A stretch of DNA of 64,000 nucleotides. Source: Phlegmacium glaucopus. Its lineage: Eukaryota > Basidiomycota > Agaricomycetes > Agaricales > Cortinariaceae. Positions 11,961-23,696 of this stretch are shown here, piece after piece. Position numbers and translations under genes: made by a program. The notes beneath the pieces are model-generated. The model saw nothing but the letters and a program-made list of their open reading frames with translations. It ran no database searches and was not told the DNA's origin. The stretch covers positions 484,095 through 548,094 of the forward strand of contig MU130360.1 of the NCBI GenBank assembly GCA_015039465.1, in the 5' to 3' direction. Each line of letters starts with the position of its first letter. Within the stretch, counting starts at the first letter, position 1.

Positions 11961-12546
11961 TGTCGGAAAACCTAAACGTGCTTTGTAAGCATCACGCTTT
12001 AATCACACTTCCTGATAAGGATGTGGTCAGAAATATAAACTTGCCCTGGGACAAGCATTTCATGTATTTTAGCCATTTCAACTGCATAATATATATAAGG
12101 ATCACTCAATCTTCCGAAACCTCCAAACGTCGGGGTGAAAAACGGCTGGGAACACAATTTGGCCATTGTTCTAAGGGTAACTTTCACATCACAAGGCCTT
12201 AACAGGGCCATAATGCCGAAAAGGCAAGGGTCCCTGACCAAACCGTGACAAAGGCCGAATTGTCACGATCTGGTCATGGTTGCCTTTTCGGCATTATGGC
12301 CCTGTTAAGGCCTTGTGATGTGAAAGTTACCCTTAGAACAATGGCCAAATTGTGTTCCCAGCCGTTTTTCACCCCGATGTTTGGAGGTTTCGGAAGATTG
12401 AGTGATCCTTATATATATTATGCAGTTTAAATGTCTAAAATACATGAAATGCTTGTCCCAGGGCAAGTTTATATTTCTGACCACATCCTTATCAGGAAGC
12501 ATGATTAAAGCGTGATGCTTACAAAGCACATTTAGGTTTTCCGACA
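11961..12546. repeat. 586-bp near-perfect palindrome
   Basis: The sequence from TGTCGGAAAACC at 11961 is repeated in reverse complement up to GGTTTTCCGACA at 12546, with the turn near 12254 (GTGAC AAAGGCCGAATT GTCAC). Differences between arms are few and include CpG to TpG/CpA changes (AAACGTGC against AAATGTGC). Short open frames in it are mirror images and not genes. It may be a foldback element or an inverted duplication of part of the neighbouring DDE element; no target-site duplication was found. Confidence 0.85.
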
Positions 12547-12559
12547 CAATAAAATCCCT

Positions 12560-13030
12560 AACTTTCAGGTACAAGATGTTCCCACAGTCTACCCTGTCGA
12601 GAATGATAATTGCTGCATGGCCCACCTTCTCACCAAGCAAGAGGAGATTATGAATCAAATTTCTATGCTTGAAACTGTGATCCGGGAGGTTGATGAGTGT
12701 ATTTTCTTGCCTAAATTTCACAGTGAACTCAACCCAATTGAGATGGTGAGCTCATTGTGCTTGGTAGTATTAAGATATTCAGTGACTTATTTTCTATCAA
12801 CTGTAGTATTGGGGATGGGTTAAATGTTGCTATCGAGTGGTATCATCATACACATTCAAAATGCCATTGAGAATGCTCTTAACACATGTCCTGTTGAGGT
12901 AATGGATGTTGGTGTACCACTACTACCACATGGGACTCACAGGAAGGGGCCGTATACAAGCAAAAAGGTCAAAAAGGCTGCCATGACACATTTGGATACC
13001 ATTCTTAATGGGTTCTTAGCCCAATTTTAA
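12560..13030 (+). pseudogene. DDE superfamily transposase relic
   Basis: The frame reads PTVYPVENDNCCMAHLL, then MLETVIREVDECIFLPKFHSELNPIEM at 12670-12745, matching the C-terminal catalytic stretch of fungal DDE-superfamily endonucleases in which the final acidic residue lies in the FHxELNPIE block. A GT..AG intron at about 12746-12807 joins it to YWGWVKCCYR, after which a frameshift leads to NAIENALNTCPVEV. The N-terminal catalytic part is missing and the frame breaks, so it is a dead remnant. The adjacent palindrome may belong to the same element. Confidence 0.7.
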
Positions 13031-14148
13031 TTTTAATGTACATATGTCAGCACCTAAACCTATCCAAACTTGGTTTTGCCCAACAAAATGTTGTGGTTTT
13101 TGGGCCTAAAAACTTGTCATGGCCAAAACATTGTGGGAAAAACATTGGAGATGTGTTTTTTGATGCATTTTGTCAATCTGAACAAGAATCTGAAAAATTT
13201 CACCCCTACATGCACTCCTTGCCAAGATACCAAATTAGTGGGCTTTGCTTGTCCACGACTGTATCCTCTATATCTATTTCATGATACTGAAAGTCAGTTA
13301 CTAAGTGTGTATGGAATAGTCATATAGCATGTTACAAGATGCATGATGGCCAGCAATACATCGAAGGTTTGACATAATGGTTGAAAAGCTACATGAGGAA
13401 TCATGGAGGGAACAGAAACATAAGATGCAATGAATACAAACCAGTAAGTTCCTCTTAGCATTCATGTGAAAACTAGGTCACAGCTGACAAATGCTATAGT
13501 GTCTACCAGCTAATAAGATAGACGCTTAGCCCTGGAAGGCAAAATGTGTATAGCAAGGAGTTACAGCAGGGTTTTGGAATCATCCAGTTTCCACCAAGTT
13601 TCTGGTAGAGTCAAATTTAGACATTCAAACTTGGCAAGCACTGTTGGGCTTTGTCAGGCTATGTCAGTATCAATTAATGTGATATTGGAACATTCATTAC
13701 ATTACTGTCCTGTCTCATTTGACTCTCAGAATTGTGGAAACATGAAGTGCAGTCATGCAATCAGGCATGTTTTGTTGAACTTGGCCAGAGGTCAAAATTA
13801 AAGAGAAATTCAAAAACTGCACTCCTCAGCCTCAGCCTTCATCGAAAACTGGAAAAGAGGAAGCCCAAGTCAGTTGCTAGCAGTGATGATGACAGTAAGA
13901 GGAAGGCTGACATATACCGGGGTCCACAGACCGCTGCCTTGGTGGACAAATGACTGCTGTGGAACACTGCCTGCAACAAGCTTAACATACAATTTTAATA
14001 AGTTTGTGTCTCAACCGTGTTTGAGAACTTCAAGGAAACTTCAAGTGATTAATTTCTGTCATTAATTCTACACAAATTATACACTGTTTTGACACCATTG
14101 CCATCTGGTGCCAGCACTAGGGATCTGGTCATTGCCAGAGACGGTCAT
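13031..14148. other. AT-rich decayed intergenic/repeat DNA
   Basis: This stretch is poor in CpG and rich in TG/CA, with only short open frames. I recognise no gene; it may contain further eroded transposon sequence between the DDE relic and the MFS pseudogene. Confidence 0.5.
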
Positions 14149-15153
14149 TTATTTCTCAATAAATCTAGGAGAGGACTTCCCTCCAGAATTGCCTGCTTGC
14201 AATTTGAGCTCCTCCTCATCTTCCCTTGTTAAATTCATGTCTTTGATCATGACTACACTCACAATTGTAGCCACCGCAGTGAGACATGCATTCAAAATAA
14301 ACACTTCCCTGAAGCCCTTCCTGTAACCTTGGTTCAAGATTTCATTTGCTACCGATGGTGACACGCCAAGTTTAGCAGGAGATGATAGGGACGATGGACT
14401 GTCAATGATAAGCTTGATTGAAGCAGGTGACAATCCCAAATCACGCATGCTCAATCTCAGTGAGTTATTACTTTTTTGGATTAGGATCAGGGCCGTGTAA
14501 ATTTAGAGCAAGCAATGGTACCTACATAATCATGGATCCAACTGCAAGTGTGAGAGTTGAGCCAAGTGATCAAATAAACTAAGAGTGTGGCTATGAAAAC
14601 AATTCCATAGAACACCAAAAAAACATACATTCCTAAAAGCTGTCACTACAGCCATATCCTGCCTTGAAACACTAGCTTGTACTGCAATGGTGGATGTTTG
14701 TAATGTCTTTCCATCATGTTTCATGAATAAAACAAAGGTCTGATTGGAAGAAAATATCACACCTGGCCAGCCCCACAGCCTGCCAGTAGCATCAAAATTA
14801 TAAGCTTTGCCTTGCTCAAATTTGGGGTAATTGTGGAAATGAGTCCAAGCCCCAATGAAAAAAGAAAGAATCTGGAATGAATGATATTCTAACACATCCT
14901 TTCAAGGTTACATCAACAGTGAAGAAAGCAAACAGAGACCCATGTGGTATCATCCAGTACGGCTAACAATGACACCCTTTCAAGCCAGGATCAATCATAT
15001 ATTTCAATATATCTGTGAAATATAGGAAGAAGCTTACTGAGATCCAGTTGAGTGCGACTGTGCTTACTAAAAAGAGGATAAGAAAGGTCCCTGCACAGAT
15101 GGGATTGTATCCCAAAACAACTTGAAAATACTGGGTAATATAGCATCAAAATC
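14149..15153 (-). pseudogene. MFS transporter pseudogene, C-terminal half
   Basis: Reading right to left, the segment gives CYITQYFQVVLGYNPICAGTFLI, an FSSNQTFVLF region, TSTIAVQASVSRQDMAVVTAFRN, and the last exon with LGLSPASIKLIIDSPSSLSSPAKLG and VFILNACLTAVATIVSVVMIKDMNL. Each piece aligns with the intact transporter at 9162-11641. Homology stops sharply at 15153 where an LTR-like end begins, and the N-terminal half continues at 19368. This is one gene broken by an insertion. Confidence 0.85.
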
Positions 15154-15309
15154 TGTTAGGGGACACCCATTGTGTCCACCCCTAGTTATGCTTAGCTACT
15201 CATACTTTCACTTTCACTCTACAATCATATCACTTGCCACATTCCCCATCCTACCCTTTACAGACTCTCTCTTATTGTTGTAGTAATTGACACTTCGCCG
15301 ATGACATTG

Positions 15310-16720
15310 TTATCGCGCACCAATACTGATTAGTAGTGTGAGAGCAAAGCTTAAAAGTTGCCATCATGAAAATAAGCAGACTTTGAATTCACTTACCTAT
15401 TTTGGAAGCAGCCCTGAATTGTGTTCCTGGTCAATAAAATCATTCATTCGACGTTATCATCCTCATTGCTCATCATATCCTCAATGTCTTCCACTATGCT
15501 ATCCATCATTTACACTATCGACATGCTCCTTAATATCTACCATCCATTCGTTCCTTGGCTAGTGATTCAACAAAGCGATCAATCTACTATTTGCATTGGT
15601 CATCGGCTCGTGTTTGATCGCATCTATGGCCCATCATTTCAAGAACAGCCTGTTTATGGATGCATCAGCTACATCTCTCATTATGTCAAAGGCTTTGTCA
15701 TTGTTGTTGTGGCTATGGACCCACAAGTCTTTGCCTCAGCTATCTATCTTGCCATACCTCGCTCCTGGATCTCACTCAGTCCCCTATCCTCACTCATCTA
15801 CCTCTTATCTTATCATTCACTGCCAAAACCATCATTCACGCAGTACCTGAAGCCTTTCCATCCTCTTTATGACAATTTAGGAAGTCCAGAAGGATCACGA
15901 CTAAGCAGGAATTGCAGATGAATCAGCAGCAGAGGATTGTTCTCGCAGTATGTCAAGTGTTATCAAGGCTGCGTGACATGGGATCATGGGCAAGCAGTAT
16001 TTTCTTGGGAACAAGGCTGCGCCTTTCAAGTGTTGACTCAGGACCTTTCACATATTTGACATGACCACACACCTATGGAGTCGATATATTTTTGCTATTG
16101 GACTATGTACACTGCCTTCTCTTCTTTTCTCTCGCACTTTGACACTTTACAGATTCTTTTATTATTCCTTCTTCTTTTTCATTGTTCTGTTCTTCTCGCA
16201 GCTGTCCTCTCTTCATCATTCTTCCTTTGACAGCACGTACTTCTTTCTTTTTTATTGTTCTACATAGCCTCATCCATAGGGTATAAATACTGCTCTTTTG
16301 TACCAGGATAGGTAGTTTACCTCAATTTATTCTTACTCCCCACAGTCATCCTCTCAGTAGAATTCCAGTGAATTCCTCCCTCAAGTTCGCTTTTTCAGCC
16401 TTTTATCTGTTACTGTCCCCTACTATCAATTGCCATAGTCTTGCTGAAGACTCCCTCTTATTCCTCCTCATCCTCTTCCTTAACCCCTCTAAGTTCGCTT
16501 TTTCAGTCCCTCACTGTCAACCAACTGTCAACTGCTATAGTCTTACTGAAGACTCTTTCTCATTCATCCTCATCCTCCTCATCTCTATTCTCACCTCCTA
16601 CCTCAGTGTGTTACTAGTCTCTGGTTATACCTTCCCTAAACGAACACAGGGGGATATTCTGACCTAAAGTCTGGTCCAGTTCCCTCTGGTTGGTGTTATA
16701 TAATAAACAAAAACAATAAA
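15310..16720 (-). mobile_element. LTR-like 1.4-kb repeat, copy 2
   Basis: This is the reverse complement of 1748-3154 over its whole length, starting TGTTATCGCGCACCAATACTG near 15309 and ending near TATATAATAAACAAAAACA. It contains TATAAATACTGCTC near 16281 and short duplicated blocks around 16370-16570 (TTCGCTTTTTCAG...). The 166-residue open frame at 15421-15921 is low-complexity Ser/Leu-rich and does not look like a protein family. Confidence 0.7.
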
Positions 16721-16769
16721 ATAGATTCAGAGACACTGAAGCATCTACACTCGTTACTATGTCGGAGTT

Positions 16770-17581
16770 NNNNNNNNNNNNNNNNNNNNNNNNNNNNNNN
16801 NNNNNNNNNNNNNNNNNNNNNNNNNNNNNNNNNNNNNNNNNNNNNNNNNNNNNNNNNNNNNNNNNNNNNNNNNNNNNNNNNNNNNNNNNNNNNNNNNNNN
16901 NNNNNNNNNNNNNNNNNNNNNNNNNNNNNNNNNNNNNNNNNNNNNNNNNNNNNNNNNNNNNNNNNNNNNNNNNNNNNNNNNNNNNNNNNNNNNNNNNNNN
17001 NNNNNNNNNNNNNNNNNNNNNNNNNNNNNNNNNNNNNNNNNNNNNNNNNNNNNNNNNNNNNNNNNNNNNNNNNNNNNNNNNNNNNNNNNNNNNNNNNNNN
17101 NNNNNNNNNNNNNNNNNNNNNNNNNNNNNNNNNNNNNNNNNNNNNNNNNNNNNNNNNNNNNNNNNNNNNNNNNNNNNNNNNNNNNNNNNNNNNNNNNNNN
17201 NNNNNNNNNNNNNNNNNNNNNNNNNNNNNNNNNNNNNNNNNNNNNNNNNNNNNNNNNNNNNNNNNNNNNNNNNNNNNNNNNNNNNNNNNNNNNNNNNNNN
17301 NNNNNNNNNNNNNNNNNNNNNNNNNNNNNNNNNNNNNNNNNNNNNNNNNNNNNNNNNNNNNNNNNNNNNNNNNNNNNNNNNNNNNNNNNNNNNNNNNNNN
17401 NNNNNNNNNNNNNNNNNNNNNNNNNNNNNNNNNNNNNNNNNNNNNNNNNNNNNNNNNNNNNNNNNNNNNNNNNNNNNNNNNNNNNNNNNNNNNNNNNNNN
17501 NNNNNNNNNNNNNNNNNNNNNNNNNNNNNNNNNNNNNNNNNNNNNNNNNNNNNNNNNNNNNNNNNNNNNNNNNNNNNNNNN
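16770..17581. other. Assembly gap (812 N)
   Basis: All bases are N. The gap falls between two inverted copies of the same 1.4-kb repeat, which is the likely reason assembly failed here. The missing part of copy 3 (about 980 bp) is close to the gap size. Confidence 0.99.
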
Positions 17582-18003
17582 AAGACTTGTGGGTCCATAG
17601 CCACAACAACAATGACAAAGCCTTTGACATAATGAGAGATGTAGCTGATGCATCCATAAACAGGCTGTTCTTGAAATGATGGGCCATAGATGCGATCAAA
17701 CACGAGCCGATGACCAATGCAAATAGTAGATTGATCGCTTTGTTGAATCACTAGCCAAGGAACGAATGGATGGTAGATATTAAGGAGCATGTCGATAGTG
17801 TAAATGATGGATAGCATAGTGGAAGACATTGAGGATATGATGAGCAATGAGGATGATAACGTCAAATGAATGATTTTATTGACCAGGAACACAATTCAGG
17901 GCTGCTTCCAAAATAGGTAAGTGAATTCAAAGTCCGCTTATTTTCATGATGGCAACTTTTAAGCTTTGTTCTCATGCTACCAATCAGTATTGGTGTGTGA
18001 TAA
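17582..18003 (+). mobile_element. LTR-like repeat, copy 3 (partial)
   Basis: The sequence matches about 2740-3154 of copy 1 in the same orientation and ends at the same point (CCAATCAGTATTGGTGTGTGATAAC). Its left part is hidden in the N gap. Confidence 0.8.
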
Positions 18004-18183
18004 CGTTGATACACTGTCGGTACGCTAGGTGCTGTACTAACTGAGGTGTGATGCGGCTCGGGGCTTCGGTGGCCTAAACACTGAGTCAAGTATATGCAGA
18101 AAGGTTCCAACTAAGGTAGGGCGATGAGATATGAGACGAGCGAAACGAGGAGCAATGTAATGACGAGAGGGCGACGAAGGAAC

Positions 18184-18358
18184 GAAGTGGCGACGCAGTG
18201 ATGAAGGGGAGATGCAGTGACGAAGGGGAGATGCAGTGACGAAGGGGCGACGCAGTGATGAAGGGGCGACGCAGTGACGAAGGGGAGACGCAGTGATGAA
18301 GGGGCGACGCAGTGACGAAGGGGCGACGCAGTGACGAAGGGGCGACGCAGTGACGAAG
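18184..18358. repeat. 19-bp minisatellite, about 9 copies
   Basis: The unit is GACGAAGGGGCGACGCAGT with small variants (ATGAAGGGGAGATGCAGTG). It is CpG-rich, unlike the decayed DNA on both sides, and lies within the LTR-type insertion. Units differ mainly by CG against TG or CA. Confidence 0.9.
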
Positions 18359-19367
18359 TATAGTCGCTGTATGGGCGACTCGCAGTAAAACGCAATGAAA
18401 CGAAGGCGAACGACGAGAGAGACGATGACAAGACTTAATTCTATACTCTGGGGAGAGAGGTGAATACTTTCTTATTGTTCTTTGTAACTAAATTACAGGA
18501 GGTTTTTATAGTAGGTAGAGGAGATCACATGGCTAAGTTGCACATGTGTATTTATAAAACAAATCAAAATGATGAAACAGGAGTCCAAGAGGGACTAGGC
18601 AAAATGGGGAGACAAAACATCAGGGATAGTGGGCGATAAATGAAAGAGGACCGGTCATCGCTCCGAGGACCGGCAGGAGACATGTGGTATAGGGAGGCGA
18701 TCAAGGAGCGATGGCAAACGTATCAAAAATAAAGAAAACAACGCGTTTGAGGTAACCGAAGAGAGATAAAAGAATATAAATGATCAGCGACCCAAAATGC
18801 CCAATGGTGTTAAGGAACTTCTCGATCTGGTGATTGTCGCTGGATAGGAGCGACTGGTAGGGTAGCTACGACGATTTGACACCAAACGATTCGGTGTAGC
18901 GTAAGGGGACGTCGGTCTGGGCAGTGGACATGCCTACGACTCTTAGACGAGTGAGCATTACCAAATATGGAAAAAGCATGACTATACACGTGACCGCTGG
19001 TGAAAGGGAGCGAAAGGGAGGCAGGACGCCTAATGTCATCCGGGTACTGCCGGAGAAGGGGGCGATCGTACGAGCGAAATATAGCCAAGGCATTTAGGAA
19101 GCTTCTGGGACAGTAGAGGCGACGACCAAATAGCCAGAGACTTATCTATGCAATAAAACAGCAAATAGTCGGTGTAAGAGGCGACGTAGAGCGACGTCGC
19201 TGCCAAAAATGCGAAAAACGAAGGCAGGGAACCAGCATGTTCATCAACGTCCTAGCTGTATATAGTCATATTGGCTCACACACCTGTAGTATATAGGTGT
19301 AAGGTGGTTATCAAAGATAATCACCTTAGAATTCAACTTGATTCCCAGGTTCTTACGTCCTCTAACA

Positions 19368-20640
19368 AAATATGGATAAAGCCACTATGAACCAAACTGA
19401 AGCCTTTAGCGTTTTCAAACCAGATTATGAATTAGGATGCACTAAATGAACATGGTGATATAGACACCTATCACAGTTACATTCTTGAAGATGTACACTA
19501 AGAAATTATTGAGGTTCAACTCTGTATAAGAAAAATAAAATCTCACTTGGAATCATTGGAAGTCATGCTCCCTTCCACTCCCAAAAACAGAATATGGCTG
19601 CAACCAACAACCCAGAAACAAGAGGGGCAACAACAACTGCTAAATCCCATGGAAAAGTGACCCCTCCCTGCCTGGAGTTGTAAGTTTTAGGATCACAAAG
19701 AGTAATTAATAGAATGAAGATCCATTTACCCATATGAGAGGTAAAATCACAATTGTGCATCTGACAAGAGTCAATATTGATCCTATGAAATCTACTGCAA
19801 GAAGTTTTCTTTGGAATGGATGAGTGTTTTCGACTATGGGCCTTATCAATGGACAAAATCTTACTTTCTTATATCCCCAGAGACCGGTTTTAATGGTGGG
19901 ACTAAGATAATGGTGGCCAATGCACACAATGATATTGGAAGATGAACCCAGAAGCACCACTTAAATGCAGCTAGCCATCAATAATCAGGTAGTTAACATT
20001 GAAGTAGATTTTGAACCCACCAGCTAACTTTCTGCGCAAGGACACTACCAATCACTGGGCTGATGGCATAACCGAGGGTGAGTACACCTCCAATGATACC
20101 TTGATATTTTCCTCTACATGTCTGCGGTTTCAGTGCAAACAAATGGATTTTTTTTCTTGTACATACCTATCTTGTAGAGTGACAATATCAGAGATCACTA
20201 TTTGGCACATATTATTGATACCACCTATAAAGGTGGTTTGAAAAAAAAAGTAATTAAAAAAAGAGAAAAAGGAATGCCAACCTCCACCTGTGCCAGTGAT
20301 TACACAAAAAATGATCAGTTGTATGATGGTTTTTGAGAAGCCAGTGAGCAGATTCCCAACCATGAACATCATCAAGGTTGCCGAAAGCATGACCTTTCTA
20401 CCAAATATATCACTAAATCTTCCATACAATGGTTGGAAGCAGGTTGCTGACAAGAGATAAGTGGAAGGAACCCATGATACAATGAACCCAGCATTAAAAG
20501 TGGAGGAAATGGTATGGATGGATGGCCGTAGCCACAATCACGGAGTCTAGACCTGAAACGAGCATACAGAGAGAAAGACCTGAAAAACAGGCAACTATAT
20601 TTCTAAAGGGAAGGAGGTTGGTTTGGTCTGTTAATTGAAA
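19368..20640 (-). pseudogene. MFS transporter pseudogene, N-terminal half
   Basis: Reading right to left: FSGLSLCMLVSGLDSVIVATAI, then a 4-bp CATC duplication shifting the frame near 20518, STYLLSATCFQPLYGRFSDIFGRK (motif A), FMVGNLLTGFSKTIIQLIIF, GGINNMCQIVISDIVTLQDRY, a GVLTLGYAISPVIG-like segment, LLAVDFIGSILTLVRCTIVILPLIW, FPWDLAVVVAPLVSGLLVAAIF and WEWKGA followed by TGA, where the intact gene has CGT in WEWKGARLP; LPMIP follows the stop. The stop probably arose from CGA by C to T change. A FKNVTVIGVYITMFI exon follows before the break at 19368. It is the other half of 14149-15153. Confidence 0.85.
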
Positions 20641-21208
20641 TTACCCTTCCATGGTTGTCTTTGAGCCATGGCATCTGAACTTGTGGGCTAGGGCCTGGAA
20701 AAAGAGGCAGGCTCTATTGTTGAATTTTGGAATCATGCAATGAATTTAAATACTGGGGCTAACTTGATTTTTCAAATCTAAACCTTAATTTCGGAGTTCA
20801 GAAGTGTACCTGGCAATGAATATTTAGTGATTTTCCAAACCACAACAAATAAATTATTTAACTTGAATCCAGATTTGGTTGTAATCAGATAGGTATGACT
20901 TGTGGCTGGTTACCTACATTGTTCCAGTACTATGGATGCTGCTTTCTGTTCATGCAGGAGACAGGAGTGCAAGGCTGATGCTGCTGATGAAGAATTCATG
21001 CTCACCTGGCTGCAGCACTTCCCATCACAGGAGTGGATGTTGGCCACCTTCTGTGTGATGAACAGCAAAATCCAATGCAAACCTCCTCTGCCATCCCTAG
21101 ATCTTGCAACAGGCACAGGCCCAAGCCTTCAGGGAGGGTGTACAGTTGAGCTCTCTGCATGGAACAGCACTGGCAATGAGGGAGAGGCAGGCATGGGTGT
21201 CATATCCA
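20641..21208. other. Unassigned, CpG-poor DNA
   Basis: The open frame at 20902-21243 has no recognised domain, and its neighbourhood is decayed repeat DNA. I see no gene that can be supported. Confidence 0.5.
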
Positions 21209-21860
21209 TTAATAAGTACCTTGTAATAGCCCTAAATGATTGATCAAAATGGCCACTAATTCCTTATGTTATATAAATGTCATCTTTGTACATCATCCTT
21301 CCCTCCCCCACCTTTGTACTTCACCCTTTCTCTATACATCATCCCCACATTTGTACTTCACCCTCTCTTTTATTCATCATCCTCCCCCTGCCAATTTGTA
21401 CTTCACCCTCTTTTTATACATGATACATCATCCTTCCCTTCCCTAAACCCTAAACCTTAAAAGTACTTCAACAAATTATATGATACCTCCCTAAACCTTC
21501 TAAACTAAATCCTAACATAGACCCTAACACAGACCCTAAATGAACCCTAACTGAACCCTAAGATAACCCTTATCACACAGAGAGGCCATAAAATGACCTC
21601 CAAAATGAACTAAAATACAAAAGGAGCCATAACTATTGCCCCAACTGAACCCTAACCTAACCCTTATCACACAAAAATAACCTCAGAAATGATCTGAAGT
21701 ACAAATAATTAAGTTTTATAGAACAAATCAAAATTTATAGAACCAGCATTTATTAATCAAGCATAGCAAGTATTGTTGTATGATGTATAAATTATATAAC
21801 ACAAGGAATTAGTGGCCACTTTTGATCAATCATTTGAGGCAATTACAAGGTTTTTATTAA
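21209..21860. mobile_element. TIR element (MITE) with telomere-like internal repeats
   Basis: The ends are inverted repeats of about 75 bp: TTAATAAGTACCTTGTAAT... on the left and its reverse complement ending ...ATTACAAGGTTTTTATTAA on the right, each followed by the shared block TGATCAAAA/TGGCCACTAATTCC. The interior has repeated TTTGTACTTCACCCT-like units (21290-21440) and degenerate CCCTAA units (21440-21665). There is no coding capacity. Superfamily is not assigned; the TTAA-rich ends leave the target-site duplication ambiguous. Confidence 0.7.
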
Positions 21861-23684
21861 TCAACATGCCAAAATGTGGTGGGAGAGGTGCTCTTGTCGG
21901 TGTGGGAAGCACTTGTCATCCAAAAACAGCAATGGGATGAGACCTGAAGAGCCTTATTTGGGCATTGCAAGGATTTTAGAATCCAAGGGAGGGGGTTGAT
22001 ACCCTCTCTCCAAATTTAAGGTTTAGAAAGCTTTTGAAAAACACCACCTGACAGGTCTAGTACCAGATTAGGATGGTATCCATGCGGCACTTCAGCATAG
22101 GACCCTACTTATCAAGTTAGCGGCCCTATGGAAAGTCACTCAAGAAGAGAAGGGAAGCACGAGACCTCTGCAAGTGAGTGACCCTGCTTTACTTTTTTGT
22201 CCATCTATGCTTCCTGATGGAGCTTCTGTACTTCCTTGTTTACAAACCTTGCTGCATCTTTGTTATTCAATTCAGCCATGACCATCACATGGTTCCTCTC
22301 ACTTCCTCCCTGTCTCTACTTTTTCTGGTGCTTCCTTCTTGAGTTCTTGGTTGTAAAAGCTCCACTGTGCGTGCTTTCCATGTTTCATTTATATTTGGTG
22401 TGTTATCGTCTTTGGTTTCGCATGTTGGCCCATTGCAAATGAGTTTTTGAAGAGTGAGGATGTTGATTTGAAATTGGAGTGACATCTGATTGCTTCATTG
22501 ACAGGTTGAATACAATTTATACAAATTTGAAGGCACTAGAATTATGTACACCTGACAAGCCACTTTTGAGACAAGGAACCTGGCTTTTTTGACTACTTTT
22601 TTTCCACTTGCATGTTGCTTACAGGAGTGAAAAAATAAATAAATTGCAAAACTACTGATGCAGGAGAACATTGAAGAAGTTTTACTAGGGATAATTCTAT
22701 TGTGAAACCCTAATTAATCACAGAAAAAAGTTTAACACAGAGGCATGACCATCACAATTGCCTTCCCAACTTCTCTGCTTGGTACACATACCTGGATCTT
22801 GTCAATAACTAACCAAGATGGCTCACGCACGCTCATTACAGAGAAATTCATGCAATTATCACCAACATGGCAGATGTGCTGAATTAAAATCATTGTGAGT
22901 GTTTTCTTGAATGAATGAATTAATGGCTCTCATAAGTTATTTGCGGCTGAGAGCAGAGTTGATTTTCACTGGCCCTGGGGCTAGCGCTGAGTCCGACTTC
23001 CATGGCGTGACATCCACTTTTGGTAGTGTTGATCTGTCACATTGGGGGTTTTTCACAATGAGAAAGGGGGGTTTTGCAATAGAATTATCCTTTTACTAGT
23101 AGTTGTTGTGGGGTTCTTGATGGGTGTGAGAGGGAAACTCATGAATTCAGGCTTGTAACTCGTCTTTGAAATCGGGTGGATGGGTGGTTCCGGAGATTAT
23201 CAGAAGTGCATGCTAAAAATAGATTTATGGAGTCTCTTACTCTCCTGTACCAAGATTTTACAGTAGGTTTCTAGTACTATTTTTTTTGAAATGAACAATC
23301 TGTGATGGTTAATATCCAATATAAATGTACTAACACATATTAGAATGGGATATGGAGATGGACATGATAAAAATAGGTAACACATGGATTCGGATGGTAT
23401 GAAATCCTGACTCAGCAGCTGTCAGTGGTTCTGTGTGTGGGTGAGGTGCAAACTTCACAACGCCAGAATAATAAATGTCACCAGGGCTCATTTTTATGGC
23501 CCAAGTCTGCAGATAAAACTATTGTGAAACCCTCTTTCTCCATGAAAAGGTAGATGAAAGTAATCACAGATTTGTTCTTGCTCAGAGGTCCCTCCGAGTT
23601 TTTCATGCCTCATCAACATGATAACAGGATATCACTACATTTCCTGGTGAGTAGAATTATGCCTATCAACTCTGACCTACTAAT
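21861..23684. other. Decayed non-coding DNA with small inverted repeat
   Basis: No gene is supported in this 1.8 kb. A 24-bp inverted pair, GGATAATTCTATTGTGAAACCC near 22689 and its reverse complement near 23091, may bound a small MITE of about 400 bp; a related motif recurs near 23520. Confidence 0.45.
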
Positions 23685-23696
23685 ACCATCAATATT
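23685..23696. repeat. Target-site duplication of LINE copy 2 (left)
   Basis: ACCATCAATATT here is repeated exactly at 30712-30723, directly outside the two ends of the LINE. Confidence 0.9.

Larger units (their letters stand above)
15154..19367. mobile_element. Nested LTR-type insertion splitting the MFS pseudogene
   Basis: The insertion begins TGTTAGGGGAC and ends GTCCTCTAACA, an 11-bp inverted terminal pair with one mismatch, typical of LTR ends (TG..CA). Flanks are AAATC on the left and AAATA on the right, a plausible 5-bp target-site duplication with one change. Removing it rejoins the MFS frame as SGFIHI..LYYITQYFQV. Inside lie two inverted copies of the 1.4-kb LTR-like repeat and a sequence gap; without these the host element would be about 1.5 kb, so it may be a solo LTR carrying later insertions. 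No internal gag-pol is visible. Confidence 0.6.

Noticed and set aside
15421..15921. 166-codon frame in the LTR-like repeat
   Set aside because: Low-complexity Leu/Ser composition, no domain, overlaps other frames of equal length, and is not preserved intact in copy 1.
16614..17892. Long frames of 300-400 codons on both strands
   Set aside because: They consist mostly of the 812-base N gap.
18810..19093. Overlapping 75-92 codon minus-strand frames
   Set aside because: Within the LTR-type insertion, two overlapping frames with no recognisable protein; chance frames in CpG-rich DNA.
19590..19600. In-frame TGA as selenocysteine or readthrough codon in the MFS relative
   Set aside because: The gene has other frameshifts and is cut by an insertion; CGA-to-TGA decay explains the stop.
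20902..21243. 113-codon plus-strand frame
   Set aside because: No domain, no splice or start context, lies in decayed DNA next to a MITE.
21440..21665. Telomere or chromosome end
   Set aside because: CCCTAA units are degenerate, few, and enclosed by inverted repeats of a MITE with other sequence on both sides.
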